Positions 28,041 to 35,072 of a stretch of DNA of 64,000 nucleotides are shown here, piece after piece. The DNA comes from G963662605 sp963667005 (GTDB taxonomy: Bacteria; Bacteroidota; Ignavibacteria; Ignavibacteriales; Ignavibacteriaceae). The number at the start of each line of letters is the position of its first letter. Position 1 is the first letter of the stretch. Location of the stretch: NCBI GenBank assembly GCA_963667005.1, contig OY762937.1, positions 1,736,001 to 1,800,000 on the forward strand, in the 5' to 3' direction. A program made the translations under genes and the position numbers. The notes under the pieces were generated by a model. It searched no databases, was not told where the DNA came from, and saw only the letters and a list, made by a program, of their open reading frames with translations.

Positions 28041-28048
28041 CAACTTTG

Positions 28049-28076
28049 AAATCCACTTCTGTGGATTTTATTGTTT
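28049..28076 (+). terminator. Possible terminator between tRNA-Gly and tRNA-Cys
   Basis: AAATCCAC-TTCT-GTGGATTT hairpin followed by a T-rich tail (TATTGTTTT). The interrupted T run makes it a weak or partial terminator. Confidence 0.5.
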
Positions 28077-28095
28077 TGAGCCAAATTTTACAAAT

Positions 28096-28169
<74 letters not shown>

Positions 28170-28174
28170 CTTAA

Positions 28175-28206
28175 ACCCACCCCGAAATGTCGGGGTGGGT
28201 TTTTTT
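28175..28206 (+). terminator. Rho-independent terminator of tRNA-Cys
   Basis: 10-bp stem ACCCACCCCG/CGGGGTGGGT with a 6-base loop and a run of seven T, 6 bases after the tRNA. Confidence 0.92.
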
Positions 28207-28212
28207 GTTTAA

Positions 28213-28300
28213 GGGCTAGGAGTATCTGTGAGGTCTGCAACCCCGACTAGTCAGGACGAACCGATCGACACTTCTAAAACCTCACAACAGAGGGGTTTTT
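28213..28300 (+). pseudogene. Possible degenerate tRNA-Cys remnant with its terminator
   Basis: Directly after the tRNA-Cys terminator, blocks of that tRNA recur in the same order: GGTCTGCAA (anticodon arm), then GAACCGATCG (compare GAATCCGATCG in the T arm), then CTTCTAAAACC (compare CTCTTAAACC after the acceptor). A weak hairpin with a T tail (28278-28300) follows where the terminator should be. It no longer folds as a cloverleaf. Called by eye; an alignment should test it. Confidence 0.35.
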
Positions 28301-28375
28301 AATTTTTAAAGATGAATGTTAAATTTTCAATTAGTCCCCCCTTGTCTAGTATAACCATTTCAATAATTCGCAGAT

Positions 28376-28509
28376 ACCCCGTCAGGGGTTTTATCCTTGT
28401 AGAAAAGACGCTATCAAATTATTTCCATTTGCCGTAGGCAACATATTTCCTGACGGAAAATTGATATCCATTTTTTGCAATTCTACAAATATCGATTCCC
28501 TAACGGGAA
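28376..28509. repeat. Hairpin-ended intergenic element
   Basis: The left end ACCCCGTCAGGGGT...TTGTAGAA (28376-28404) and the right end TTCTACAA...TTCCCTAACGGGAA (28481-28509) are inverted to each other, each being a small palindrome plus an 8-bp exact match (TTGTAGAA/TTCTACAA). Two further short palindromes (GCCGTAGGC, TTTCCTGACGGAAA) sit inside. Non-coding. Only one copy was seen in the window. Confidence 0.5.
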
Positions 28510-28577
28510 ACATCATTGCCTTAACGCCAACTTGTTTATGTGTTTATTCTTGACTCGGCTTAATATTTTGACGAGCA

Positions 28578-28611
28578 TAAAAAAAGCTGCCCCGAAGTCT
28601 CGGGGCAGCTT
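28578..28611 (-). terminator. Rho-independent terminator of TonB_C copy A
   Basis: On the minus strand: GCTGCCCCGA/TCGGGGCAGC stem, 4-base loop, followed by TTTTTTT. It lies 25 bases past the stop codon. Confidence 0.85.
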
Positions 28612-29179
28612 CCATCCAATAAACAGAGTATCCGTTTACAATTTGAAGTTGAATGGTACGGTGAACTGAGCCATTACTTTGTTTGTACCGTCATTGAGGG
28701 GCGCAAAGCGGATTGACTTTGCTGCTTCAATTGCGGCTTCATCACAACCGAATCCGATTCCGTTACCTCTTTTAACCTTTGCTTCTAGTACATTGCCATC
28801 CTGATCAACGGTTACAGTCACTTTTACTTGTCCCTGAATGCGGCATTTACGTGCAAGATCCGGATAAACGACTCTTGCTGAAATTGCTCTCATTGATTCC
28901 ATCGGCTGAGGATCTCTGTCAATAATCTTTGCGCTGGGGAGAATCGTTCCGGTTAATAAAATCACCGATACTAAAACTGCTTTAACAAACGATACGGTCT
29001 TCATGGTCATATTTCCTTTATCTTAATATTAAATTTTTGTGTTTTCTTTTTGTCTTCGTTAAAAAACAAATCATTGATAATTTCTGTATCAAAATTACAT
29101 CATAAAAGGGGGGTGCGAAATGAACTCTACATGAATGGAGTTTTTGATTGACTGGCGGATGTTTTTTTGTTACAATCGG
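28579..29179. repeat. 0.6-kb direct repeat, copy A (TonB_C gene with flanks)
   Basis: From the terminator through the TonB_C gene to about 170 bases upstream of its start, this segment matches 30684-31285 in the same orientation at roughly 95 per cent by eye, with one single-base indel in the leader. Similarity stops abruptly on the left before the A run of the terminator and on the right after ACAATCGG. The two copies flank the amidotransferase gene. Confidence 0.9.
28636..29010 (-). CDS. Small exported TonB C-terminal-domain protein, copy A
   Basis: 124 aa with a signal-peptide-like N terminus (about 1-27). The rest is almost only a TonB_C domain: YPDLARKCRIQGQVKVTVTV, DQDGNVLEAKVKRG and AIEAAKSIRFAPLNDG. 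There is no proline-rich spanning linker and no ExbB/ExbD gene nearby, so it is not a classical TonB; it may be a free periplasmic domain. C56 and C89 could form a disulfide. A Shine-Dalgarno AAAGGAAAT precedes the first ATG; the second ATG two codons later is also possible. Copy B (30741-31115) differs at two residues (M40 to S, L75 to I). Confidence 0.85.
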   Translation of the reverse strand: MTMKTVSFVKAVLVSVILLTGTILPSAKIIDRDPQPMESMRAISARVVYPDLARKCRIQGQVKVTVTVDQDGNVLEAKVKRGNGIGFGCDEAAIEAAKSIRFAPLNDGTNKVMAQFTVPFNFKL

Positions 29180-29539
29180 AAAGTGGAAAAAGAGCAAACC
29201 TCTCAAATTTATCAAATATGCGTTAGTGGGCAGAAAAGCAGACAGCTTTTTCACTTTAGCAGCTGTTCAAGTTGTGTCCGGGTTTGTTATGGAAACTGCA
29301 GAGCCAAATAATTACTTTTTGCCTCGGGTAATACAATTTTTAGTCAATAAAACCCCAAGACATGTTATTTCTTTCATGGGAGGCTATCCGGTTAGTAAGT
29401 TTTTGTCTGTTTTCATATCTTCAATTTCATTAATTTATACGTGTAATTGCTGTTGTTTGCAGTATTATATATGCTGCAGACTGTTGTTAAAAAATAGAAT
29501 GAGATTTTCTGGATTATTTATAATGATTGAGGCGATAGT
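29180..29539. other. Non-coding stretch between the direct repeat and the amidotransferase
   Basis: 360 bases with no convincing gene. An open frame (29148-29543) crosses it from a TTG but has no ribosome site or recognisable domain. GAGGCGATAGT at its end is the ribosome site of the next gene. The amidotransferase promoter must lie here or in the repeat. Confidence 0.5.
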
Positions 29540-30628
29540 ATGACAAGCCAAAAAATTTGCAGATCATGTGTCCTTCCCGTTGATGCTTTCCCGAAATCAA
29601 CGGATGAAGAAAATTGCGGATTGTGTAATTCGCCTGATATATTGAAACATATCAATATTAAACCGGACAGTGATAAGCTTTTACATGTGATTGAACAAAT
29701 AAGAAGAAAAGGCAAAGGCCGGTCGTTTGATTGTGTCGTCGCATGGAGCGGGGGGCGGGATAGTACGTACATGTTGCATCAACTTGTCGTAAAACACAAT
29801 CTGCGGTGCGTGGCCGTTTTTGGTAAAACACCATTTACACCATTGGAAATTGTTCATAATGTGCGTTCAATTGCAGAAAGGTTACATGTCAAGCTAATTG
29901 AAATTGAGACACCCTCTAATCATCAGGAAATTGCAGGTTACTGTTTAGCACAGTATACGAAGACTCATCTTCCCATCCTGATTAATCTCGCGTGTGCTTC
30001 ATGCAAATTCGTCAATAAATATTTGTTCGAACAAGCAGATAAACTGTCTGTTAAAACCATTATATATGGCGGGAACAGATACGAATATTTTCCCGCCGGA
30101 CCGGCTTCGATCGATATTGATTCTGAAAACAGGTATTCAAGTATCAACATGATACGCGATAATATTGCCCGGATGATAAAAGGATTTAAAATTATTATGG
30201 CTTCACCGGCTTTGCTTAAATATGGATTCACTTTTTTTAAAGCATCGGTATTGTATATCAATCAATATTCGATATTTCTTAGACTACGGTATCCAGCAAT
30301 CGACCGGTTTGATTACTATCATTTTGCGGACTGGGATGAAAAAAGCATTCACTCAGTGTTGCATGAACTCGGATGGCAGCTCCCAGCAGGTTGTAACTCC
30401 ACTTGGCGGGCCGATTGTGTTTTCGAAGCGGTCAAGAACGCGGCATTCAAAGAGCAGCTGGGATTTACGTATGCCCAGGCAATGTACAGTAATTTAATCC
30501 GTTCCGGCAAAATCACACGCGGCGAGGCATTAGAAAGGCTTGAAAGAGAAGGAATATCAGAACCGCGGCTGAAAGAAGCCATGCGGTTATGTGGTTTGCC
30601 TGAAGATACTATTAAATTAACCGATTGA
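29540..30628 (+). CDS. N-acetyl sugar amidotransferase (WbpG/PseA-like)
   Basis: 362 aa. The family transfers glutamine-derived ammonia to a nucleotide- or lipid-linked N-acetyl sugar, making an amidino group in O-antigen or flagellin glycans. The ATP pyrophosphatase P-loop reads AWSGGRDST with SGGRDS at 70-75. Cys pairs at C7/C10 and C26/C29 form an N-terminal zinc ribbon, and CASC lies in the middle. ATG 29540 has GAGG upstream. The usual glutaminase and synthase partners (HisH/HisF-like) are absent from the window, and so are other O-antigen genes. It lies alone between two direct repeats, which suggests it arrived by insertion or was isolated by rearrangement. Confidence 0.82.
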   Translation: MTSQKICRSCVLPVDAFPKSTDEENCGLCNSPDILKHINIKPDSDKLLHVIEQIRRKGKGRSFDCVVAWSGGRDSTYMLHQLVVKHNLRCVAVFGKTPFTPLEIVHNVRSIAERLHVKLIEIETPSNHQEIAGYCLAQYTKTHLPILINLACASCKFVNKYLFEQADKLSVKTIIYGGNRYEYFPAGPASIDIDSENRYSSINMIRDNIARMIKGFKIIMASPALLKYGFTFFKASVLYINQYSIFLRLRYPAIDRFDYYHFADWDEKSIHSVLHELGWQLPAGCNSTWRADCVFEAVKNAAFKEQLGFTYAQAMYSNLIRSGKITRGEALERLEREGISEPRLKEAMRLCGLPEDTIKLTD

Positions 30629-30682
30629 GACTTCATACCGGTATTGCGCAAACTGATAGAATGACAATGGTCGTTATTTAAA

Positions 30683-30716
30683 ATAAAAAAGCTGCCCCGA
30701 AGTCTCGGGGCAGCTT
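30683..30716 (-). terminator. Rho-independent terminator of TonB_C copy B
   Basis: Same GCTGCCCCGA/TCGGGGCAGC stem as copy A with a T run on the minus strand. It may also serve the amidotransferase from the other side, where the tail has only three T. Confidence 0.85.
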
Positions 30717-31285
30717 TCATCCAATAAACAGAGTATCCGTTTACAATTTGAAATTGAATGGTACGGTGAACTGAGCCATTACTTTGTTTGTGCCGTCGTT
30801 AAGCGGAGCAAAGCGGATTGACTTTGCTGCTTCAATTGCGGCTTCATCACAACCGAATCCGATTCCGTTACCTCTTTTAACCTTTGCTTCTATTACATTG
30901 CCATCCTGATCTACAGTTACAGTCACTTTTACTTGTCCCTGAATGCGGCATTTACGTGCAAGATCCGGATAAACGACTCTTGCTGAAATGGCGCGTGATG
31001 ATTCCATTGGCTGGGGATCTCTGTCAATAATCTTTGCGCTGGGGAGAATCGTTCCGGTTAATAAAATCACCGATACTAAAACTGCTTTAACAAACGATAC
31101 GGTCTTCATGGTCATATTTCCTTTATCTTAATATTAAATTTTTGTGTTTTGATTTTTGTCTTAGTAAACAAACAAATCATTGATAATTTCTGTATCAAAA
31201 TTACATCATAAAAGGGGGGTGGGAAATGAACTCTACATGAATGGAGTTTTTGATTGACCGGCGGGTGTTTTTTTGTTACAATCGG
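30684..31285. repeat. 0.6-kb direct repeat, copy B (TonB_C gene with flanks)
   Basis: Same content and order as 28579-29179: terminator, TonB_C gene, leader. The offset is 2105-2106 bases. The distance between copies equals one amidotransferase gene with its non-coding leader. Confidence 0.9.
30741..31115 (-). CDS. Small exported TonB C-terminal-domain protein, copy B
   Basis: 124 aa, identical to the product of 28636-29010 except for two substitutions (S40, I75). Signal-peptide-like N terminus followed by a complete TonB_C domain with C56 and C89. Nucleotide changes inside the gene are mostly synonymous, so both copies seem to be under selection for the protein. The leader and ribosome site (AAAGGAAAT) are also duplicated, so both are probably expressed. 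No TonB partner genes are adjacent. Confidence 0.85.
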   Translation of the reverse strand: MTMKTVSFVKAVLVSVILLTGTILPSAKIIDRDPQPMESSRAISARVVYPDLARKCRIQGQVKVTVTVDQDGNVIEAKVKRGNGIGFGCDEAAIEAAKSIRFAPLNDGTNKVMAQFTVPFNFKL

Positions 31286-31375
31286 TCGAAAGGATATGAT
31301 GAGAATTCGGTAATTTTATAAAAAGTGCGATTTTGCGCTAAAAACGAAACTAATGCCATCCAGGTGTTTCATGTC

Positions 31376-31608
31376 GTCCCTAAGGGACTCAATATTAATG
31401 GACGCTGGTTATCTATAAACATATCGTTCCTATAGAACTCATGATAAAATATTGATGCTTTGGCTACACACATGACATTACTATGGAATTAATGATTACT
31501 TTGAATCAATATGCTGCATGGCTGCGGATCAGCTTTTAGCGGCGTAGCCGTGGTATGTTTATAGCCGGAATTGAAATCGTATATTTGAGCCCCATCGGGG
31601 CGGCATGT
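31376..31608. repeat. Cluster of short palindromic units (ACATR-YCG family)
   Basis: At least four related units can be read: CATGTCGTCCCTAAGGGACTC (split as CATGTCG + GTCCCTAAGGGAC), AACATATCGTTCCTATAGAAC, and in reverse GCGGCGTAGCCGTGGTATGTT and GAGCCCCATCGGGGCGGCATG. Each joins an ACATA/G-YCG box to a small palindrome. They fill the 570-base gap between the direct repeat and the radical SAM gene; nothing else is visible there. Confidence 0.55.
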
Positions 31609-31685
31609 AAAAACAATGTGCAGGATGGATACACATAACGTAATACCTTTTTACCTATATTTCGCTGTATCAACAAATCGATTGA

Positions 31686-32729
31686 ATGAACAGATTCATG
31701 AAGCCGGAAGATTCTTTATATATCGCGAAATGGTGGGAAGAACATGATAATGATAAATTGTTATGCACTCTTTGTCCCCGCTATTGCACCATTGGCGAGG
31801 GGCAGCATGGATTTTGTTATATAAGACAGAACATCAACGGGAAATTATATTCGCTTGGTTACGGTAAACCATCCGGATTCGGCATTGACCCCATTGAGAA
31901 AAAACCCTTAAATCATTTTCTCCCCGGTACATCTATTTTGAGTTTTGGGACTCTTGGCTGCAACCTTGGCTGTAAGTTTTGCCAGAACTGGTCAATATCA
32001 AAAGCTAAAACGGAGAAGGGTAGTGAGGATTTTTATTCACCTGAAGAAATCGTGGCCTTAGCTAAAAAGTATAAAACCCCCTTAATAGCATATACATATA
32101 ACGATCCGGTTATCTTCGGCGAATATGTAATGGACATTGCGTCAATTGCAAAGGAGGCAGGAATTAAAAACGTTATGGTCACGGCAGGATATGTTGATGT
32201 ACAAGCGCGAAAAGAAATATTTGAAAACATTGATGCTGCAAATGTTGATCTGAAAGCTTTCACGGAAAACTTCTATTATAAAAATACTCTGTCACATATT
32301 GCTCCGGTTTTGGATACAATTATTTGGTTGAAAAACGAGACGGACGTCTGGATTGAATTAACTACACTTCTGATCCCGGGGAAGAATGATTCCGATAGTG
32401 AAATAAAAGAAATGTGCAGTTGGATACTCAAAAATCTCGGCGACTCCATACCGTTACACTTCACAGCTTTTCACCCCTCGTTTAGGATGATGGACATTCC
32501 ACGCACTCCCGAGTCAACAGTCTTACGCGCACGGCATATTGCAATGTCGGAAGGAATTAAATATTGCTATGTCGGCAACATGCTGGATAAAGACGGACAG
32601 GCTACCAGATGCCCTGCTTGCAAAACAGTACTCATTCAGAGAGATTGGCACAGCATTACTAAAATGAATATATCCGGTGGACTTTGTCCCACATGCGGTA
32701 CGGCAATAGCTGGAGTTTTTCATTCCTAG
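31686..32729 (+). CDS. amrS: AmrS-like radical SAM enzyme (AmmeMemoRadiSam system)
   Basis: 347 aa. The radical SAM cluster is C92, C96, C99 in CNLGCKFC. An N-terminal Cys group (C27, C30, C34, C44) and a C-terminal zinc ribbon (CPAC ... CPTC, about 307-336) match the AmmeMemoRadiSam radical SAM protein, related to pyruvate formate-lyase activating enzymes. The partner AMMECR1 and MEMO1 genes are not in the window; in many genomes they are adjacent or fused. The biochemical role of the system is not settled. The stop codon (32727-32729) lies inside a palindromic repeat that starts at 32723, so the last codon or two may derive from the repeat. Confidence 0.9.
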   Translation: MNRFMKPEDSLYIAKWWEEHDNDKLLCTLCPRYCTIGEGQHGFCYIRQNINGKLYSLGYGKPSGFGIDPIEKKPLNHFLPGTSILSFGTLGCNLGCKFCQNWSISKAKTEKGSEDFYSPEEIVALAKKYKTPLIAYTYNDPVIFGEYVMDIASIAKEAGIKNVMVTAGYVDVQARKEIFENIDAANVDLKAFTENFYYKNTLSHIAPVLDTIIWLKNETDVWIELTTLLIPGKNDSDSEIKEMCSWILKNLGDSIPLHFTAFHPSFRMMDIPRTPESTVLRARHIAMSEGIKYCYVGNMLDKDGQATRCPACKTVLIQRDWHSITKMNISGGLCPTCGTAIAGVFHS

Positions 32730-32784
32730 CCCATGACTTAACCTGCCCGCCTTATGGCGCTCGGGCGGGGTCATGGGCCAGGAA
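32723..32784. repeat. Expanded TTCCTA palindrome overlapping the amrS stop
   Basis: It begins TTCCTAGCCCATGACTTAA and ends GGTCATGGGCCAGGAA, with an inner CCCGCC/GGCGGG stem. It is an enlarged member of the family at 3238 and 37696. The amrS TAG stop is within its first bases. Confidence 0.65.
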
Positions 32785-32861
32785 ATGGCGACACCGCCTT
32801 TTTGGGGTTCACGATTATTTTGAATAATTTTACAGTATAAGTTTTAAAGAGGAAACATCAC

Positions 32862-33740
32862 ATGATCCTATTTCTTGTCTCATTAATAGCCGCGGCTGTG
32901 GCATTTTATGTTTACAGAGGTGCCAAAAAGCGTTTTAACAAAACCGAATCCAGTTTTGCGCTTGCCGGATTTCTGGCCGCTTTGTTCATCGCGTTCATGC
33001 AGATGTTTACCGTTGTGCCTGCCGGCTCAGTCGGTGTTGTTGATTTTCTCGGAACGGTAAATGATAATACCTTAAAAAGCGGTGTGAACGTTGTTAACCC
33101 GCTCGCTAACGTCATTAAGTTCAGCATTAAAAAACAGGAATTTAAAGAACAAATGACTGTGCCTTCCAAGGAAGGATTAACCATCCAGTTGGAAATCAGC
33201 CTCATCTTTCAGCTTAATCCGGATAAGGCCAACAATATTTATAAATCGGTCGGTGAGAATTATCAGGAGATTGTTCTACTCCCGAATTTCCGGTCTGTAG
33301 TCCGCGGCGTTACTTCAAAGTATGAAGCAAAAACGTTATACACCGCTGAGCGTGAAATGATCGGCAGAGAGATTGAACAGGAATTACAGAAGCTTGTTGA
33401 AAAAGACGGTATTACAATTATTCAGGCTCCGCTTCGTCAGATTATCTTACCGCAGGGCTTAACCTACGCCATTGAGGAAAAATTAAAAGCTGAACAGGAA
33501 AGTCAGCGCATGCAGTTCGTATTGCTGAAAGAAAAGCAGGAAGCTGAACGCAAGAGAATAGAAGCACAGGGTATTTCCGATTTCCAAAATACCGTTGCAA
33601 AAGGAATATCAGAACAATTGCTTAAATGGAAGGGTATTGAAGCAACTGAAAAACTTGCCGCTTCAAATAATACGAAAGTAGTTGTTATCGGTTCGGGTAA
33701 ATCCGGCTTGCCTATTATTCTCGGCAACGACTCGAAATAA
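32862..33740 (+). CDS. SPFH/prohibitin-family membrane protein
   Basis: 292 aa. ATG 32862 follows AAAGAGGAAACATCAC. Two hydrophobic segments (about 1-18 and 30-50) anchor it, then comes the band-7/SPFH domain (PAGSVGVVDFLGTV ... GVNVVNPLANVIKFSIKKQEF) and a coiled-coil region rich in Glu/Gln/Lys (EEKLKAEQESQRMQFVLLKE). It ends with GSGKSGLPIILGNDSK, which is common in bacterial prohibitin-like proteins. Such proteins form oligomers at the membrane and influence protease access. No NfeD or FtsH gene is beside it. Single-gene unit, convergent with 34039-34659. Confidence 0.92.
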   Translation: MILFLVSLIAAAVAFYVYRGAKKRFNKTESSFALAGFLAALFIAFMQMFTVVPAGSVGVVDFLGTVNDNTLKSGVNVVNPLANVIKFSIKKQEFKEQMTVPSKEGLTIQLEISLIFQLNPDKANNIYKSVGENYQEIVLLPNFRSVVRGVTSKYEAKTLYTAEREMIGREIEQELQKLVEKDGITIIQAPLRQIILPQGLTYAIEEKLKAEQESQRMQFVLLKEKQEAERKRIEAQGISDFQNTVAKGISEQLLKWKGIEATEKLAASNNTKVVVIGSGKSGLPIILGNDSK

Positions 33741-33774
33741 AATAACTCACGCAAAGACCTCTGGGAAAAGAACG

Positions 33775-34026
33775 AACCGCAAAGACGCGGAGACGCAAAG
33801 AATTATTTGGTGATTGGTGCCTGCGTTCATACAGCATTTTGTGCTTTTATTGGATTGTAAGATATATTAAAACTTTCAGTACAATTATGAAATGAGTAAA
33901 AACCTTACCTAAGATTTGTAATACAAATAATAAAGAAGCCGCTGAACTTTCAGCGGCTTCTTTATTATAAAATATACTTTGCTTGCGTCTCTGCGCCGTG
34001 CAGCCGGCAGGCGTGGCCTTTGCGGT
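33775..34026. repeat. CGCAAAG-type inverted-repeat element, copy 3, enclosing a terminator
   Basis: The left end AACCGCAAAGACGCGGAGAC and the right end CTTTGCTTGCGTCTCTGCGCCG with GCCTTTGCGGTT are imperfectly inverted. The right arm carries a GC-rich insertion (CAGCCGGCAGGCGTG). A long hairpin terminator lies in the middle. Confidence 0.55.
33927..33968. terminator. Bidirectional terminator between convergent genes
   Basis: A 20-bp perfect stem with AATAAAGAAGCCGCTGAA and its complement around a 2-base centre. A/T ends on both sides allow termination in both directions, for the SPFH gene (+) and the DUF1684 gene (-). Confidence 0.85.
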
Positions 34027-34038
34027 TCATTCCTTTGC

Positions 34039-34659
34039 TTAATGGTGGAATTTCTTTTCGCCTGCCTTAATAGCCACATCAATATAATCTTCTTTTGTCG
34101 GCAGCGTGCATGAATACAAAGCGCTGTATGCACAATACGGATTATACGCCAGATTGAAATCTATTGTGTACTCATAATCCGGATTTGGATTCAACTCGAA
34201 ATCAATATACCGTCCGACGCCATACGTCTCATCACCTGTAGTTTTATCTGTGAACCAGATTGAATGATATAGTAGGCCGGTTCGGCTCACCCCTGTGTAA
34301 ACATTAATGGTGTAAGTTTTTCCTTCAAACGGAAAGAGCACATACCCTAATCTAACAACTTTTCTTTTATCGCCTTTCGTTCCCTGAGTCTCAACGGTAT
34401 CCTGCGAAGCGTATAAGTGGAGCTTGCTTTTGAATACAAATGCGGGGTCAACATCGAAATATTTTAATGGTTCAAATTTGATAGACTTGTCTCTTGTAAA
34501 AGGCGTGCCTTCTTCAAATTGCATTGCTTTGTCTTTATCAGTGCGTTGTTTTTCAACTGATGCGATATAGGCTTTTTGCTCTTTGGTGTAGTTTGGTTTA
34601 CAAGCGCTGAACAACACCGGGAAAATGCACAGGATAAAAATTGCTACTGAATGTTTCAT
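34039..34659 (-). CDS. DUF1684 lipoprotein
   Basis: 206 aa from ATG 34659, chosen because it overlaps the upstream stop as ATGA and starts a lipoprotein signal (MKHSVAIFILCIFPVLFSAC, lipobox FSAC). The remainder matches DUF1684: FVFKSKLHLYAS, GYVLFPFEGKTYTINVY, then DKTTGDETYGVGRYIDFE and NLAYNPYCAYS, the conserved core with GRY and the NP(Y/F)C(A/V)Y motif. The function of the family is unknown. It is probably anchored in a membrane facing the periplasm and is translationally coupled to the ArsC/Spx-like gene. Confidence 0.9.
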   Translation of the reverse strand: MKHSVAIFILCIFPVLFSACKPNYTKEQKAYIASVEKQRTDKDKAMQFEEGTPFTRDKSIKFEPLKYFDVDPAFVFKSKLHLYASQDTVETQGTKGDKRKVVRLGYVLFPFEGKTYTINVYTGVSRTGLLYHSIWFTDKTTGDETYGVGRYIDFELNPNPDYEYTIDFNLAYNPYCAYSALYSCTLPTKEDYIDVAIKAGEKKFHH

Positions 34660-34997
34660 TGGGCTTGCAACCAGGCCTTCCATACATCCGGCTGATAGCC
34701 GATAGTGACTTCTTTCCCGTTTCTGACGATTGGGGTTTTCAGTAATAACGGATCAGCCAGCAATTCATCCTTCGTATTGAAGATCATATGCTGCATTTGA
34801 CGCTTTGCAAATTGCTTTCCGTTACGGTCGAGCAGATCCTCTTCCAAACACTTTTGCAGAATGTTGTTGAGTTCGCCTTCCGCCAGACCTTTTTCCGTTA
34901 AATCGCGGAAATGAAATTGAATTTTTCTATCACTGAAAAAGCGCTGCGCTTTTCTTGTTTCATTACATTTAGCTGTACCGATAATCTGTATATTCAT
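34656..34997 (-). CDS. ArsC/Spx-family thioredoxin-fold protein
   Basis: 113 aa, typical length. It opens with a thioredoxin-like strand and GTAKCNETRKAQRFF, where C11 is the only N-terminal Cys; the second Cys of the Spx CxxC is Thr here (CNET). LLKTPIVRNGKEVTIGYQPDVW near the end fits the ArsC/YffB branch. A single Cys suits a glutathione- or glutaredoxin-dependent reductase better than Spx, but arsenate activity cannot be assumed: there is no ars operon around it. The start of the next gene overlaps its stop by 4 bases (ATGA). Confidence 0.87.
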   Translation of the reverse strand: MNIQIIGTAKCNETRKAQRFFSDRKIQFHFRDLTEKGLAEGELNNILQKCLEEDLLDRNGKQFAKRQMQHMIFNTKDELLADPLLLKTPIVRNGKEVTIGYQPDVWKAWLQAQ

Positions 34998-35072
34998 TAT
35001 AAAATCTCCGTCTGTGAAATAAGAATACGTGATAAGAGAATTTATCAGAACTGCAATATATACACCCCGGGC

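Noticed and set aside
29148..29543. 131-aa open frame ahead of the amidotransferase
   Set aside because: It starts at TTG inside the duplicated segment, has no ribosome site and no recognisable domain, and its residue mix (many Cys, Phe, Leu, Lys) fits translated AT-rich non-coding DNA.
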